Source: Prunus persica
Lineage: Eukaryota; Streptophyta; Magnoliopsida; Rosales; Rosaceae
Assembly: GCF_000346465.2 (NCBI RefSeq)
Contig: NC_034015.1
Location: 19,468,462-19,532,461 of the forward strand
DNA length: 64,000 nucleotides
Direction of reading: 5' to 3'
The notes beneath the pieces were generated by a model, which ran no database searches, had not been told where the DNA came from, and was given only the letters and a program-made list of their open reading frames with translations. Numbering within the stretch: the first letter of the stretch is position 1; every line of letters begins with the position of its first letter. Shown here piece by piece: positions 40,768-51,730 of this stretch. The position numbers were made by a program, and so were the translations under genes.

Positions 40768-41974
40768 GATAGGGCCTTTGCTATTGGAATGGTTCAATTG
40801 AGAGGCAAAAGGGAATTTAGGGTTTGGTGATGCCGCGGCAGAAGGGGTTTTGTTGGGTATGATATGAAAGTTTCGAAATCACTGAAAATTGTAGAAATAT
40901 AAAGATGGAAGAGCAGATGCTTTCATTAATATCCGTAAAGTCTGAATTGCAAAGCATCTACTCATATAACGACCTAATTAATCTTCCTAGAAACATCAGA
41001 CCGAAAAAAAATCTTCCTAGAAACAAAAAAAAGTAAGCCTAGACCTACTAGAAATAGGAAACTTACTATTTTTATTTTTTTTTGTTTTTTGTTTGTTTGT
41101 TTTTTTTGTTTTTTTGTTATTAAAGGAAGAAACAGGAGACTTATAGAAAGAAAGAAGAAATAGGAAACTTACTATTTGATATCCCATTAATTTAATGGAC
41201 TTTTATTTTCATCTTTAGGAGAGAATGGAGGCCCATCACCGATCATGATTCTCAGTCTTTGTTGCTTCTCATAAGAAGATGTAATTCAGTCGAGAAATTT
41301 TTGGCAATGTATTGACAGCTTTAGTTTCCCTTTTCCAAAATTTCTACAGCTCTATGCGTTGATCTCTTTATTCTATTTAGTTTCCCGTTTTCAAATTCCT
41401 ACAGGGGCAAGGCAATGATACCTGTTTGTTTAATTGTTACCCTTTTTATGATTTTTTGGGTTTGCTTGGGTTTGTTACTCTTTTTGCGAGATTGGGTTTT
41501 AGGGCCAATTGAGTAAGTGGTTTAGTTCAAACTCCTATATAATTTACCTTCTTCTCTCCCTCCCTCTTGGATATCTCTTTCTTTCACTCAGTATCTTCTT
41601 TGGCTTCACTCTCGTTAATCAAAGGTGTCCGTTGGACCACTCCACATATCTCGTACGTTTTTGCCTCATTGTCAACGACAATCAAAGGTTAGCTTATGTT
41701 TTCTCATTTATAACATAATTTTTGTTTTCTTTTGTTTTGAACATGGAGGTTTTTGTGTAAAATTTGTTTTCATATATAGGAAAGGTCAGACTTAATAATT
41801 CAGCTCTATGAGAAGTTTTCGTGGGCGCTCTTTTTTAGTCTATGCTCCATGAATTAGTAGTGTCCAATATCAATTATCATTATTAATGACATGCTTAGTG
41901 TTTAGGTAATATTTTTCTTTTTATATGAGCACTAAAATCAAATAATCTAATTTTTAATCTTAAATTTTCAGGAA
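40768..41974 (+). promoter_or_regulatory. Divergent promoter and leader of the copy-2 pair
   Basis: TATATAA at 41536-41542. Leader exon sequence matching copy 1 ends at a CAAAG|gttagc donor near 41690. The following leader intron ends at the CAG before GAAATGGAAGTTGATC. Its interior differs from copy 1. About 700 bp next to the kelch gene shows no other gene. Confidence 0.6.
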
Positions 41975-41997
41975 ATGGAAGTTGATCATGATCCAAT

Positions 41998-42369
41998 TGT
42001 AGAATTGTAAGTAGTGAGTCTGATTTCATTTAAGCCTAGAGTGCAAAGTTGTGTATTCACTTAGTCCTAGAGAATGACAAGTGTAAGGCTTAAATTCAGT
42101 AAAGAGTAGAATAGCCAAGAGCTAGGATTGTTTTGAATGAATGGCTGAGATTCACTGAATTGTGTGTGAATCCAGCTAAGAGCTAATGGTCATGTAGTAC
42201 ATGCCGTGTGAGCTCATTCGGTTAGAGAAAGGAATATACAAACTGCTTAGCTCACTGATTTCGTGAGCAAGCAGAGTGGTTATGCAAGTCTGCTCCATTT
42301 TTTTCTTCTCTTCTCTCTAACAACCAAAATACAGAAGAAAACCTAGCTTGAATAATACAAACGCTAACA
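41998..42369 (+). repeat. 5' LTR of the copia element
   Basis: 372 bp, TG...CA ends, followed by the primer-binding site. Confidence 0.96.
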
Positions 42370-42523
42370 TGGCCTCAGAGCCAGGTTGGATCAATTAAAA
42401 ATCTGGGTGTTTTTCAAACCTGTGAAATCAAGCTAAATCGGTGCTCACTCAAGCCTGTGACGATCGATTGAAGCTCATTATTGATATCTGAAGTAAGCTG
42501 GTTGTGGTTGTCTGAGATCAGCA

Positions 42524-45500
42524 ATGACTGGTTCTGGAGGTTCAGAGGTAAGAACCCCGATCTTCTCCGGTGAGAACTATGAGTTCTGGAGAATCAAGAT
42601 GACAACCATCTTCAAGTCTTACGGGTTGTGGGATCTGGTGGAGAAAGGAATCACGATTCCAGAATCGAAGAAGAAGAAGGCAGCTGAGGAAACATCTACA
42701 GAGGATGATGATGAGAAGATGGCTGCGGTTCTTATGAGGGATGCGAAAGCTCTGGGGATTATTCAGAACTCTGTTTCTGATCAGATTTTTCCTCGCATTG
42801 CCAATGCTGATTCAGCTAAAATGGCATGGAATCTACTATATGAAGAATACCATGGTGGTGACCATGTCAGGTCAGTGAAGCTTCAAAATCTTAGACGAGA
42901 GTTTGAGTATACTTGGATGCATGAAAATGAATCTCTGTCTACATACCTTACTCGTTTGAATGAACTAATAAATCAAATGAAGACGTATGGTGAATCTCTG
43001 TCAAATGAAAGGCTTGTTCAAAAGGTTCTAATTAGCTTAAATAAGGTTTATGATCCTATTTGTTTGGTGATTGAGAACACAAAAAGTCTGGAAACAGTGG
43101 ATTTACAGGAAGTTATTGCAATTCTAAAAAGTCAGGAGCAAAGATTTGAGTTGCATAATTCTGATACAGCAGAGAAGGCATTTGCCTCCTTTTCTGTGAA
43201 TTCCAAAAACCAGAACAAGGGAGGATATCAAGCTGGTCAGTTTAAGTCTCAGAAAAATTGGAATTCGAAAGGCAAGCCATGGGAATCAAATTCCAAGCCT
43301 CAACACACCAACTTTGCACAGAATTCATCAACAACAGTGGGTCAAGAAGGTTCAAAACCACAGTGCAAGGTGTGTTCTAAATTCCATTATGGTGAATGTA
43401 GATACAAGGGAAAGCCTAAGTGTTACAATTGTGATAAATTTGGACATTTGGCTAGGGAGTGCACTGCAAGCAGAAATGTGCAGAAAGCAAACTGTGCAAA
43501 TCAGGTGGAAGTGACTGGAAATCTATTTTATGCTAATAGTACTATTGCTGCCACAAATACCACTGGAGAATGGTATATAGACAGTGGGTGTAGCAACCAC
43601 ATGACTGGAAATGGGAGTTTGCTGACAGATATTAGAACAAATGTGGTAGGCAAGGTGCAAATGCCAAATGGTGAGCTTGTGAATGTAGCTGGAATGGGCA
43701 CATTGGCAATTGACACTACCAAAGGCAGAAAATATATCAAGGAAGTGATGTATCTTCCCGGATTGAAAGAGAATTTACTAAGTGTGGGACAAATGGATGA
43801 ACACGGTTACTATCTAGTATTTGGAGGAAAACTGTGCAGCATCTTTGAAGGTCCTTCACTAGAGTGCCTTGTAATCAAAGTGGAAATGAAAAGGAATAGG
43901 TGTTATCCCTTGGCATTGCTCTCTAATGATCATATTGCACTAAAGGCAAGTGTATCCAATTCTACATGGATGTGGCACAAAAGGTTGGGTCACCTGCACC
44001 TAAAAGGTCTAAATCAACTCAAAGAGAAGGATATGGTGCATGGACTGCCATTCATGGAAAAAGTTGATGGAGTTTGTGATGGATGTCAGTTTGGAAAACA
44101 GCACCGAGAATGGTTTCCAAAGAACCAAGCATGGAGAGCAAGCAATCCATTTGAACTAGTTCATGTGGATTTGTGTGGACCCATGCAAAATGAATCCATT
44201 GCTGGCAACAAGTACTTTATGCTACTTATAGATGATTGTACAAGAATGGTATGGGTTTACTTTCTCAAATACAAATCTGATGCATTGAATTGTTTTCGTA
44301 AATTCAAGTCAATGGTAGAGTTGCAAAGTGGTTTCAAGGTGAAATGTTTGAGAAGTGACAGAGGAGGAGAGTTCACATCTAGTGAATTCAACAAGTTATG
44401 TGAAGTTGAAGGGATTCAAAGACAACTCTCTATGGCCTATACTCCACAACAAAATGGAGTGGTGGAAAGGAAAAATAGAACCATGGTGGAAATGGCAAAG
44501 GCTATGCTCCATGAGAAAGGATTGCCTTACTTTCTATGGGCAGAAGCTGTCCATACAGCTGTTTACTTGCTGAACAGGTGTCCTACTAGAGCACTTGGAG
44601 ATAAGACACCATTTGAGGCATATAGTGGGAGAAAACCAGGTTTGGCTCATCTAAAAATATTTGGTAGTGTGTGTTATGTACACATACCAAGTGAAGTAAG
44701 GCAGAAGTTAGATTCAAAAAGCACCAAGGGCATTCTTGTGGGATATGCAATCTGTGAAAAGGGTTATAGAGTATATGATCCTGCTACTAAGAAGATTCTA
44801 CTCTCAAGGGATGTTGTTTTTGATGAGAATGCAGTTTGGGATTGGAAACAAATGTCTAATACACAAGAAAGTGTTTTCTTTCATGAAGGACCATCTGATC
44901 TGCCTATTGATTCTTCCCAAGTAACACCTCCTAGAAGTCTTGACCACTTTCCATCCCCAAGCACAAGTGAGATAAGCAGCAGCATGAGAAATACTCAAGC
45001 CTTTGATCATACTCCATTAAAATGGAGAAATCTGGATGATGTTCTAGCTCAATGCAACCTTTGCATTATGGAACCAGAAAAATATGATGAAGCTGCAAAA
45101 GATGAATCTTGGATGAAGGCAATGAAAGATGAACTTTCCATGATTGAAAAAAATGCAACATGGGAGCTGGTGGACAGACCAGCAGCTAAACCTATAATTG
45201 GGGTTAAGTGGGTGTTCAAGACCAAGCTGAACTTTGATGGTTCAGTCCAGAAGAACAAGGCACGGCTGGTTGCCAAAGGATATGCTCAGAAACCAGGTGT
45301 TGACTACAATGAGACATTTGCACCAGTGGCTAGACTTGATACAATCCGCACCCTAGTTGCCTTGGCAGCACAAAAGGACTGGAAACTGTATCAACTAGAT
45401 GTCAAATCTGCCTTTCTAAATGGTGTTTTGGAAGAAGAGTTGTATGTGGATCAACCGGATGGGTTCTTGGTCAAGGGGAGTGAAGATAAGGTGTACAAAC

Positions 45501-46627
45501 TCAAGAAAGCTCTCTATGGCCTAAAACAGGCACCAAGAGCTTGGTATGGTGAGATTGACACCTACTTTTCCCAATGTGGTTTTGCCAAGAGTCAAAGTGA
45601 GGCCACCCTCTATACCAAAACCAGAGGAAGGGGAGAAATTCTAATAGTGTCCATCTATGTGGATGACATTGTTTATACAGGGAGTTCTAAAGCAATGTTA
45701 GAGGAGTTCAAGCAAGATATGATGGTGAAATATGAGATGACAGACTTGGGACTCTTGCATCATTTTTTGGGAATGGGAGTCATTCAAACTCACACTAGCA
45801 TTTTTCTTCACCAAAAGAAATATGCAGCATCCTTGTTGAACAGATTTGGTCTACATGAATGCAAACCTGTCTCTATACCGTTGGTTACAACAGAGAAGCT
45901 AAGCAAAGAAGATGGAAGTGGTCCAGCAAATGAAGAGCAATATAGGAAGATTGTGGGAAGCTTGCTATACCTCACAGCTACAAGACCCGATATAATGTAT
46001 GCATCTAGTCTACTTGCTAGATTTATGCATTGTCCTACTAATAAGCATTATGGGACTGCTAAGAGAGTTCTCCGATATATTCAGGGAACACTTGATTATG
46101 GATTGGAGTATGTGAAAGGAAGGAATGCAATGTTAATTGGCTACTGTGACAGTGACTGGAGTGGCTCAGTGGATGACAGTAAGAGCACTTCAGGGTATGC
46201 TTTCTCTTTTGGCAGTGGTGTTTTTGTTTGGGCATCAGTCAAACAAAACTGTGTTGCTCTTTCTACAGCAGAGGCAGAATACATCAGTGCTTCAGAAGCA
46301 ACTACACAGGCAATTTGGCTCAGGTTTGTCTTGGAAGACTTTGGTGAATTTCAGGCTGAAGTTACACCACTACATTGTGACAACACAGCTGCTATTGCTA
46401 TCACAAAGAACCCTGTGTTTCACCAGAAAACTAAGCACATTGATCGAAGGTATCACTTCATTAAGAATGCCTTGCAAGAAGGAATCATTAACTTGATTTA
46501 CTGCCCTACAAATGAGCAGCTGGCAGACATCTTTACAAAGTCATTGGCTAAGGATCGATTCTGCTACCTCAGAGACAAGCTTGGTGTGAAATCAGCTCAA
46601 CACTTAAAGGGGAGTGTAGAATTGTAA
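42524..46627 (+). CDS. Copia gag-pol polyprotein (intact, 1367 aa)
   Basis: A single uninterrupted frame. Order of domains: gag of the UBN2 type (residues ~1-230); CCHC zinc knuckle (CYNCDKFGHLAREC, ~299-312); aspartic protease with the D-S-G site in WYIDSGCSNHMTG (~351-363); integrase with HHCC finger (from ~482) and the D, D, E residues (~546, ~612, ~647, the last in QQNGVVERKNR); reverse transcriptase with YVDD (~1045-1048); RNase H, ending in the ADIFTKSLAKDRF region. The order protease-integrase-RT-RNase H defines Ty1/copia. The last four codons and the stop lie inside the 3' LTR. No stop or frameshift is seen, so the element may be autonomous. Lineage (Ale, Ivana or other) cannot be settled by eye. 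Confidence 0.97.
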   Translation: MTGSGGSEVRTPIFSGENYEFWRIKMTTIFKSYGLWDLVEKGITIPESKKKKAAEETSTEDDDEKMAAVLMRDAKALGIIQNSVSDQIFPRIANADSAKMAWNLLYEEYHGGDHVRSVKLQNLRREFEYTWMHENESLSTYLTRLNELINQMKTYGESLSNERLVQKVLISLNKVYDPICLVIENTKSLETVDLQEVIAILKSQEQRFELHNSDTAEKAFASFSVNSKNQNKGGYQAGQFKSQKNWNSKGKPWESNSKPQHTNFAQNSSTTVGQEGSKPQCKVCSKFHYGECRYKGKPKCYNCDKFGHLARECTASRNVQKANCANQVEVTGNLFYANSTIAATNTTGEWYIDSGCSNHMTGNGSLLTDIRTNVVGKVQMPNGELVNVAGMGTLAIDTTKGRKYIKEVMYLPGLKENLLSVGQMDEHGYYLVFGGKLCSIFEGPSLECLVIKVEMKRNRCYPLALLSNDHIALKASVSNSTWMWHKRLGHLHLKGLNQLKEKDMVHGLPFMEKVDGVCDGCQFGKQHREWFPKNQAWRASNPFELVHVDLCGPMQNESIAGNKYFMLLIDDCTRMVWVYFLKYKSDALNCFRKFKSMVELQSGFKVKCLRSDRGGEFTSSEFNKLCEVEGIQRQLSMAYTPQQNGVVERKNRTMVEMAKAMLHEKGLPYFLWAEAVHTAVYLLNRCPTRALGDKTPFEAYSGRKPGLAHLKIFGSVCYVHIPSEVRQKLDSKSTKGILVGYAICEKGYRVYDPATKKILLSRDVVFDENAVWDWKQMSNTQESVFFHEGPSDLPIDSSQVTPPRSLDHFPSPSTSEISSSMRNTQAFDHTPLKWRNLDDVLAQCNLCIMEPEKYDEAAKDESWMKAMKDELSMIEKNATWELVDRPAAKPIIGVKWVFKTKLNFDGSVQKNKARLVAKGYAQKPGVDYNETFAPVARLDTIRTLVALAAQKDWKLYQLDVKSAFLNGVLEEELYVDQPDGFLVKGSEDKVYKLKKALYGLKQAPRAWYGEIDTYFSQCGFAKSQSEATLYTKTRGRGEILIVSIYVDDIVYTGSSKAMLEEFKQDMMVKYEMTDLGLLHHFLGMGVIQTHTSIFLHQKKYAASLLNRFGLHECKPVSIPLVTTEKLSKEDGSGPANEEQYRKIVGSLLYLTATRPDIMYASSLLARFMHCPTNKHYGTAKRVLRYIQGTLDYGLEYVKGRNAMLIGYCDSDWSGSVDDSKSTSGYAFSFGSGVFVWASVKQNCVALSTAEAEYISASEATTQAIWLRFVLEDFGEFQAEVTPLHCDNTAAIAITKNPVFHQKTKHIDRRYHFIKNALQEGIINLIYCPTNEQLADIFTKSLAKDRFCYLRDKLGVKSAQHLKGSVEL

Positions 46628-46986
46628 GTAGTGAGTCTGATTTCATTTAAGCCTAGAGTGCAAAGTTGTGTATTCACTTAGTCCTAGAGAATGACAAGTG
46701 TAAGGCTTAAATTCAGTAAAGAGTAGAATAGCCAAGAGCTAGGATTGTTTTGAATGAATGGCTGAGATTCACTGAATTGTGTGTGAATCCAGCTAAGAGC
46801 TAATGGTCATGTAGTACATGCCGTGTGAGCTCATTCGGTTAGAGAAAGGAATATACAAACTGCTTAGCTCACTGATTTCGTGAGCAAGCAGAGTGGTTAT
46901 GCAAGTCTGCTCCATTTTTTTCTTCTCTTCTCTCTAACAACCAAAATACAGAAGAAAACCTAGCTTGAATAATACAAACGCTAACA
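46615..46986 (+). repeat. 3' LTR of the copia element
   Basis: 372 bp. I see no difference from the 5' LTR. It contains the stop codon of the polyprotein at 46625-46627. Confidence 0.96.
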
Positions 46987-47215
46987 CCAATTGACGACGG
47001 TTACATTGATTACATTAGAACTCAATGGCGCAAGAATAATTCAAAATGCACCGTTATGGGTTCTCGTATTAGCTTTTATAATTTTGTTATTGATTATGCT
47101 AGCAGGAAACAACATTATGATGGTGAGTTGTTCTTCAAGGATGGAACTAAATTGAGTGTGACATTTATGAATATGGATGCTAAGGATAGAACTAAATTGA
47201 GTGTCGAAGAAATTT

Positions 47216-47565
47216 GAGATATTTAGTGATATACCCATTTCTAGCACTAATATTATAAATAAACCCTACACAATTGAATTCCTATAAACAAACCCAAAAA
47301 AAACCCAAAAAATGATAGCTGGCCTTATTGAATTTAATATTAATTATTAAATTACTTTGATGCCCTATTGAGTGCTTTGGGTATTTTTATGAGATTTTGG
47401 GGTTGGGCTTGTTTTAAGAAATTGATGGCAGTTTTGTAATTTATAAGAAGTTAAAAGCTTTTTTGTTATGTTGTAAATGGACTTTGGGTGTGTTTCTAAA
47501 GTCCATTTTATATAGGGTATTTTTATAATTTTGGCCCCCATATTGGGTATAATAGTGAATCTCCC
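47216..47565. mobile_element. Mutator-like MITE (350 bp)
   Basis: Flanked by a perfect 9-bp direct repeat, AAGAAATTT, at 47207-47215 and 47566-47574. Copy 1 of the KEN gene has this sequence once (AAGAAATTTTTAGG), proving an insertion. The ends are imperfect inverted repeats: the left end GAGATATTTAGTGATATACC pairs with the right end, whose complement reads GGGAGATTCACTATTATACC. A 9-bp target-site duplication is typical of MULEs. No coding capacity. Confidence 0.85.
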
Positions 47566-48430
47566 AAGAAATTTTTAGGTTGGACGGTAAAGTATCTAAT
47601 AAAAGGATTCTTCGCCCGTTTAAGTATTACCTTTTGCAAACAGAAATCATTCAATGATGAATGCAGTGAGGCCGAAAGGGATATGATGAAGGGTTGTTGG
47701 ACCTTGTGTTATGACAAGCTTGATTACACACTAGACGAATGGGTACTCAAATTACAAAACCATGAAATTAGAGATCCTGGAAAGTTCAAATTGATTGTTG
47801 GAAGTAATTGCCTATCTGATTTCTGGCGTCGCGTAATAGTATTTTTGTTATAGTGCTATTAATTTATGGTTTAATTAACTAATGTATTTCATGATTTGGC
47901 AGAGAATTAATAAAGGTAATTGCTCAGATCCATGATTGTGGGCTCTTCCATGGTTCGTTGGCGGGATATAATAATTATGTTGTTGTTGGGGACCAACTGA
48001 AACTATTTAACATCGGCGGTTGTTTGGAGAGCCTACATGATCAACAACATTCAAGGAAAATCCAAGATTTCCAAGAGTTCAGGGACACTCTGAAGATGCT
48101 GCTGGCACCTAGTTGTAAACAATGGCCTGAGCGTGACAGATTTCTTAATTGTTTTGATGATGCTGCAACATTAAACTTTTGGTGAGTTATTTTGGACTTC
48201 ATTTTTTGGCGAAATATATGTTGTCATTTCTGTGTTTATGACTCTTGTTTTTTTCTTTTTTCAGCTATAAAGACTATGTTAAGAAATTGAAGCGCCACCT
48301 CTTTCTATTGACTCCTCGTTACAGGGTGATATATGTTACAAGTATTTATCACAACGATGTATCTATTATAAACAAGACGATGAACATCATAGGGGGTGAT
48401 TTTCAAGCGTTGCAGCCTCGAGTGATCTAA

Positions 48431-49350
48431 AGCTGACTTGTTTAGTTATTAAACGATGTTTAGATCATTTGAACGATACTAGTTCTGTATTTTTATCATC
48501 ACTTATTTCTAGTTCTGATGGAATCTTCATGTAAAGCACGTCAGTAATGAGGTCCTTTCACCGCCCAAATATGAGCAAATCCAGTTGGTTCACCGCACAT
48601 ACAAAAGGGGTTGTGAAATTGTTCTTGGTGCAGTTAAATGCACATTGATTTGGCACTTGCACTTGTTTAATGAATATAATTGAATATTTAAAAAAGTTGA
48701 ATATTTAAACAGTACAGCCGTGCGGCTATACTCTTTAAAAAATTCAATTATTTAAAGAGTATAGCCGCGCGGCCATACTCTCTCAATATATTCGAATATT
48801 TAAATTAGTATAGCCGCGCGGCTATACTCTTTAAATATATACATTAAAAAAGAAAAAAAAAAAGAGGAAACGGTAAAAGCTCAATGGTTAAAGGTAAAGA
48901 ACAAAAGTGTAAGTAAATAAGTCATTTACATGAATTTTTTTATTGCTATAGTAAAAAAGAGAATTAATCAAATTCTTACCCAATCACAAACATTTCCATC
49001 TTTTACAGCATTACTAGTACTACTACCTCCATCAGAAGTGAGCAAGCTCCAATGACCAATCATTGACTTGTAGAAACTAACCACCAAACCCAAACGACAT
49101 CGTTTCACCCATCCGAAGGGTTAAGATACATCCAGCCGTCCGTTAGACCTTCACTGGACCCCACAAACCAATCAAGTGCGCCACGTGGAAAAACATAACT
49201 CCATTCAACGACGCAGACGAAACTCAGAAAAAGGCAAAGCAGCTTCGCTTCTCCTTCTTCTAACACAAACCAACACGCCTAAGAAATCCCCAATCAACCC
49301 AATCGGCAAAGCCACGGCCATTACACGGTCCTCTTCCTTCTTCTCCTTCG
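48431..49350. other. Intergenic: end of D2, palindromic repeats, VPS32 promoter
   Basis: Contains the three-unit palindromic repeat listed separately. It is followed by A-rich sequence and the promoter of VPS32. No gene seen. Confidence 0.55.
48705..48840. repeat. Second three-unit outpost of the GCCGNNCGGC palindromic repeat
   Basis: Three units with cores near 48717, 48763 and 48811, with arms AGAGTATAGCC...GGCTATACTCT and AT-rich spacers like those at 21.5 kb and 62.9-63.8 kb. Confidence 0.88.
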
Positions 49351-49359
49351 AAACCCTAA
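49351..49359 (+). promoter_or_regulatory. Telo-box in the VPS32 leader
   Basis: AAACCCTAA inside the probable 5' UTR, upstream of the leader intron donor (CAAG|gtaagc near 49408). Confidence 0.5.
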
Positions 49360-49618
49360 TTTTCCCAATCCGATCCTTCTTCCTCAAAATCTAGCGTCAA
49401 TTTCAAGGTAAGCATATGTACCCAATTACCCATACATCTATCTGTACGTCGCTGTTTCCAATAAATGTTGTGACGTTTCTTTGTGGTGAAAATTTTCGAT
49501 CTTGATTTGGCGGGGCTGGGGAAACAGATTTTGGATAGGGTTTTGATCGATTTCATCGCGTTGACGTTTTTTATTATGCAGAAGATCGAGAGGGTTCGAT
49601 AATTGCAGAGAATCAACC

Positions 49619-51730
49619 ATGTTTACCAGGCTTTTCGGGAAACCTAAACAGGAAGGCAATGCCCTGACCACCTTAGACAAATTAAATGAGGTAAAATGAC
49701 CGATTTATTCATCGATTTTTATTCATTCGTATTGATAATTTTTCTCAAAGTATTTAAATTTGTGTGATTCGTTCGTAGCTTTGTTAGTTTGATTTGGTTT
49801 TGGAAGTCTGTAAGTATTACTGTGTGTGACTGTGTGTGCCGGCATGTGGATGATTCTCTATGGGTTTGTGAATAGTTTAGAATGAGAGGCTGATGGGACA
49901 TGAGGAACTCTTCAATTATGTAGTTCTTTATGTTTTCTTTGAGTTGGTTGATGCAATTAGATTGCTTTCTGAAGATGTTTTTCCACATATGAAATGAAGT
50001 ATTGATTTTCAAGTTGATATCTTGGCTTGTATTGCAACAAAGGCCATTAATCTCAGTAGTGATGATGATAACACCTATTAAGTTGACGGAAATGTTAATT
50101 ATCTGGATGAACTTTGTTTCTGGTTGTGTTTACACCTATTTTTGTTCCTCGTCAGTAGTTGATTATTTCCTCGATCAATCTCTCTCTGTTGTACAGACAC
50201 TTGAAATGCTAGAGAAAAAGGAAAAAGTACTACAGAAAAAGGCTGCTGCAGAAGTTGAAAGGGCCAAGGAATTCACCAGAGCAAAGAACAAAAGGGGTAT
50301 GGTTGCAAAATGTTTTCATTCTTATGGAGAATTCGGATGGTGATAATCTAATTCTTGAATAATTTTTAAGGAATTTATTAACTTTTTGCTTTGAGAGAGG
50401 GCTTATGTTCACACCCGTTTATCCATTAGTTTACATTTTGCACCTTGATTATGTATACATGAGTTTGCCTTGTATTATTGCCATCTAATGCTTATCAAGC
50501 TTTTTTTCTACGGTAACTTAATCTAAGTAAGGAACTTAACCTGAGGCTTTCTTTATTCCTCACCACTGCTTTCAGCACCAATTGAATTGGTTAGGACTGG
50601 AGACTCAGTGTGTATACCAATACATTTTATACTCCTTAAAGTTGGTCAAATATATGAATGATGATTGTCAAACCTGTCTAGATTTTGTCTATAAGTTGGA
50701 AATCATAAAGAGTTTATAAGACCCTTATATGATTTGAATCTAAAACCAAAGATGTGTTGTCCATGTCTTTTGAAATTCTAGTTCTGTGGTTGAGTTGTAA
50801 CTTTTGCTGCTTTTTTTGCAGCGGCTATACAATGTTTAAAGAGGAAGAGGTTATATGAACAACAAATAGAACAGCTTGGAAATTTCCAGTTGCGTATCCA
50901 TGATCAGGTGACGTTGGAATTGGAACTATATTTCTTGATCCTTTAAATAGTGTTTCAAATATTGTCAATAATTTTATCTATTTTTGGATTATTTGGTTTT
51001 GATGAATGGGATTTTGCTGTATTGATGTGGCATATGTTGATGTTGCAGATGATAATGCTAGAAGGTGCAAAAGCCACAACCGAAACTGTAGATGCCTTGA
51101 GAACTGGAGCAGCTGCAATGAAAGCAATGCAGAAAGCAACGTATGTAGCATTTATTGTTGTATTAAGCATATTTGCACTTTCACGAGAATTTTTTTTTAA
51201 TAATATGCTTTACTTTTTATGTTTCATCTTCATTTCTTGGATGTCACATCACATCTGATTAATTCAATTATGGGTGTTCCTCACATAATTGAAATGGGTG
51301 TCCTTTTATACAGGAACATAGATGATGTGGACAAGACCATGGATGAGATTAATGAGCAGACAGAGAACATGAAACAGATACAGGAAGCATTGTCAGCTCC
51401 AATTGGTGCAGCTGCTGATTTTGATGAGGTTTGTGTTGTCTTTTCCTTTCCTTATCCCAATATGATTGGTTTTCTAAATGCTATGTTTTCAACTAGTATA
51501 TACAGCTGCTTAGTGGTTTGGACATTTTTAATCTGCAGGATGAACTGGAAGCAGAACTTGAAGAGCTGGAAGGCGCTGAGTTGGAAGAACAACTTCTTCA
51601 GCCAGCAACAACAGCTCCTGCTGCTCCAGTGCAAGCCCCAGCAGGAAGGCAACCAACCCGTCCTATTCCCCAGAAGCGCACTGCTGAAGAAGATGAATTG
51701 GCTGCTTTGCAGGCTGAGATGGCACTTTGA
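49619..51730 (+). CDS. VPS32: ESCRT-III subunit VPS32/SNF7 (CHMP4 homolog)
   Basis: Polymerises on endosomal membranes to form intralumenal vesicles; main filament subunit of ESCRT-III. Six coding exons: 49619-49690, 50197-50296, 50822-50907, 51049-51140, 51314-51428 and 51539-51730, total 657 nt (218 aa), the family's usual length. The protein begins MFTRLFGKPKQE. It continues with the basic helical hairpin (EKVLQKKAAAEVERAKEF, KRAAIQCLKRKRLYEQQ) and ends in an acidic autoinhibitory half with a Pro/Ala-rich linker and a terminal ELAALQAEMAL helix, where VPS4/ALIX-type partners bind in the family. A leader intron (about 49409-49581) and possibly a 3' UTR intron (51735 to ~51950) are suggested by splice sites. 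Confidence 0.95.

Larger units (their letters stand above)
41998..46986 (+). mobile_element. Complete Ty1/copia LTR retrotransposon (4989 bp)
   Basis: Two 372-bp LTRs, at 41998-42369 and 46615-46986, start TGTAGAAT and end CTAACA and look identical when read side by side. A 5-bp target-site duplication, CCAAT, flanks the element (41993-41997 and 46987-46991). A primer-binding site resembling the initiator-Met tRNA type (TGGCCTCAGAGCCAGG, with two differences from the usual TGGTAT) starts right after the 5' LTR at 42370. A polypurine tract (AAAGGGGAG) ends just before the 3' LTR. Identical LTRs imply very recent insertion. The element sits in exon 1 of the copy-2 KEN gene in the same orientation. 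Confidence 0.97.
41975..48430 (+). pseudogene. KEN/pseudokinase gene, copy 2, disrupted
   Basis: The start codon at 41975 and the first ~8 codons (MEVDHDPI) precede the copia element. The exon resumes at 46987, just after the second CCAAT of the target-site duplication. Further damage: a small internal duplication near 47139-47205 (ACTAAATTGAGTGT twice), the MITE at 47216-47565, a deletion of the Gly-Met-Pro segment, and indels in the rest of exon 1. Exon 2 (about 47903-48181) is still largely open. Exon 3 (from 48266) keeps the start of the KEN domain (FLLTPRYRV) but stops at 48428-48430, well before the catalytic R-N-x3-H motif. It cannot give a working ribonuclease. Confidence 0.85.
38480..48480. 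repeat. Segmental duplication D2 (kelch-like/KEN gene pair), enlarged by insertions
   Basis: Second copy of D1. It holds the intact kelch-like gene (-), the shared promoter and leader, and a broken KEN gene interrupted by a copia element (41998-46986) and a MITE (47216-47565). Without these insertions it is close to D1 in length. Confidence 0.85.

Noticed and set aside
50002..50343. 113-residue frame in the VPS32 locus as its own gene
   Set aside because: It reads from an intron into coding exon 50197-50296 and out again; the spliced VPS32 model explains it.
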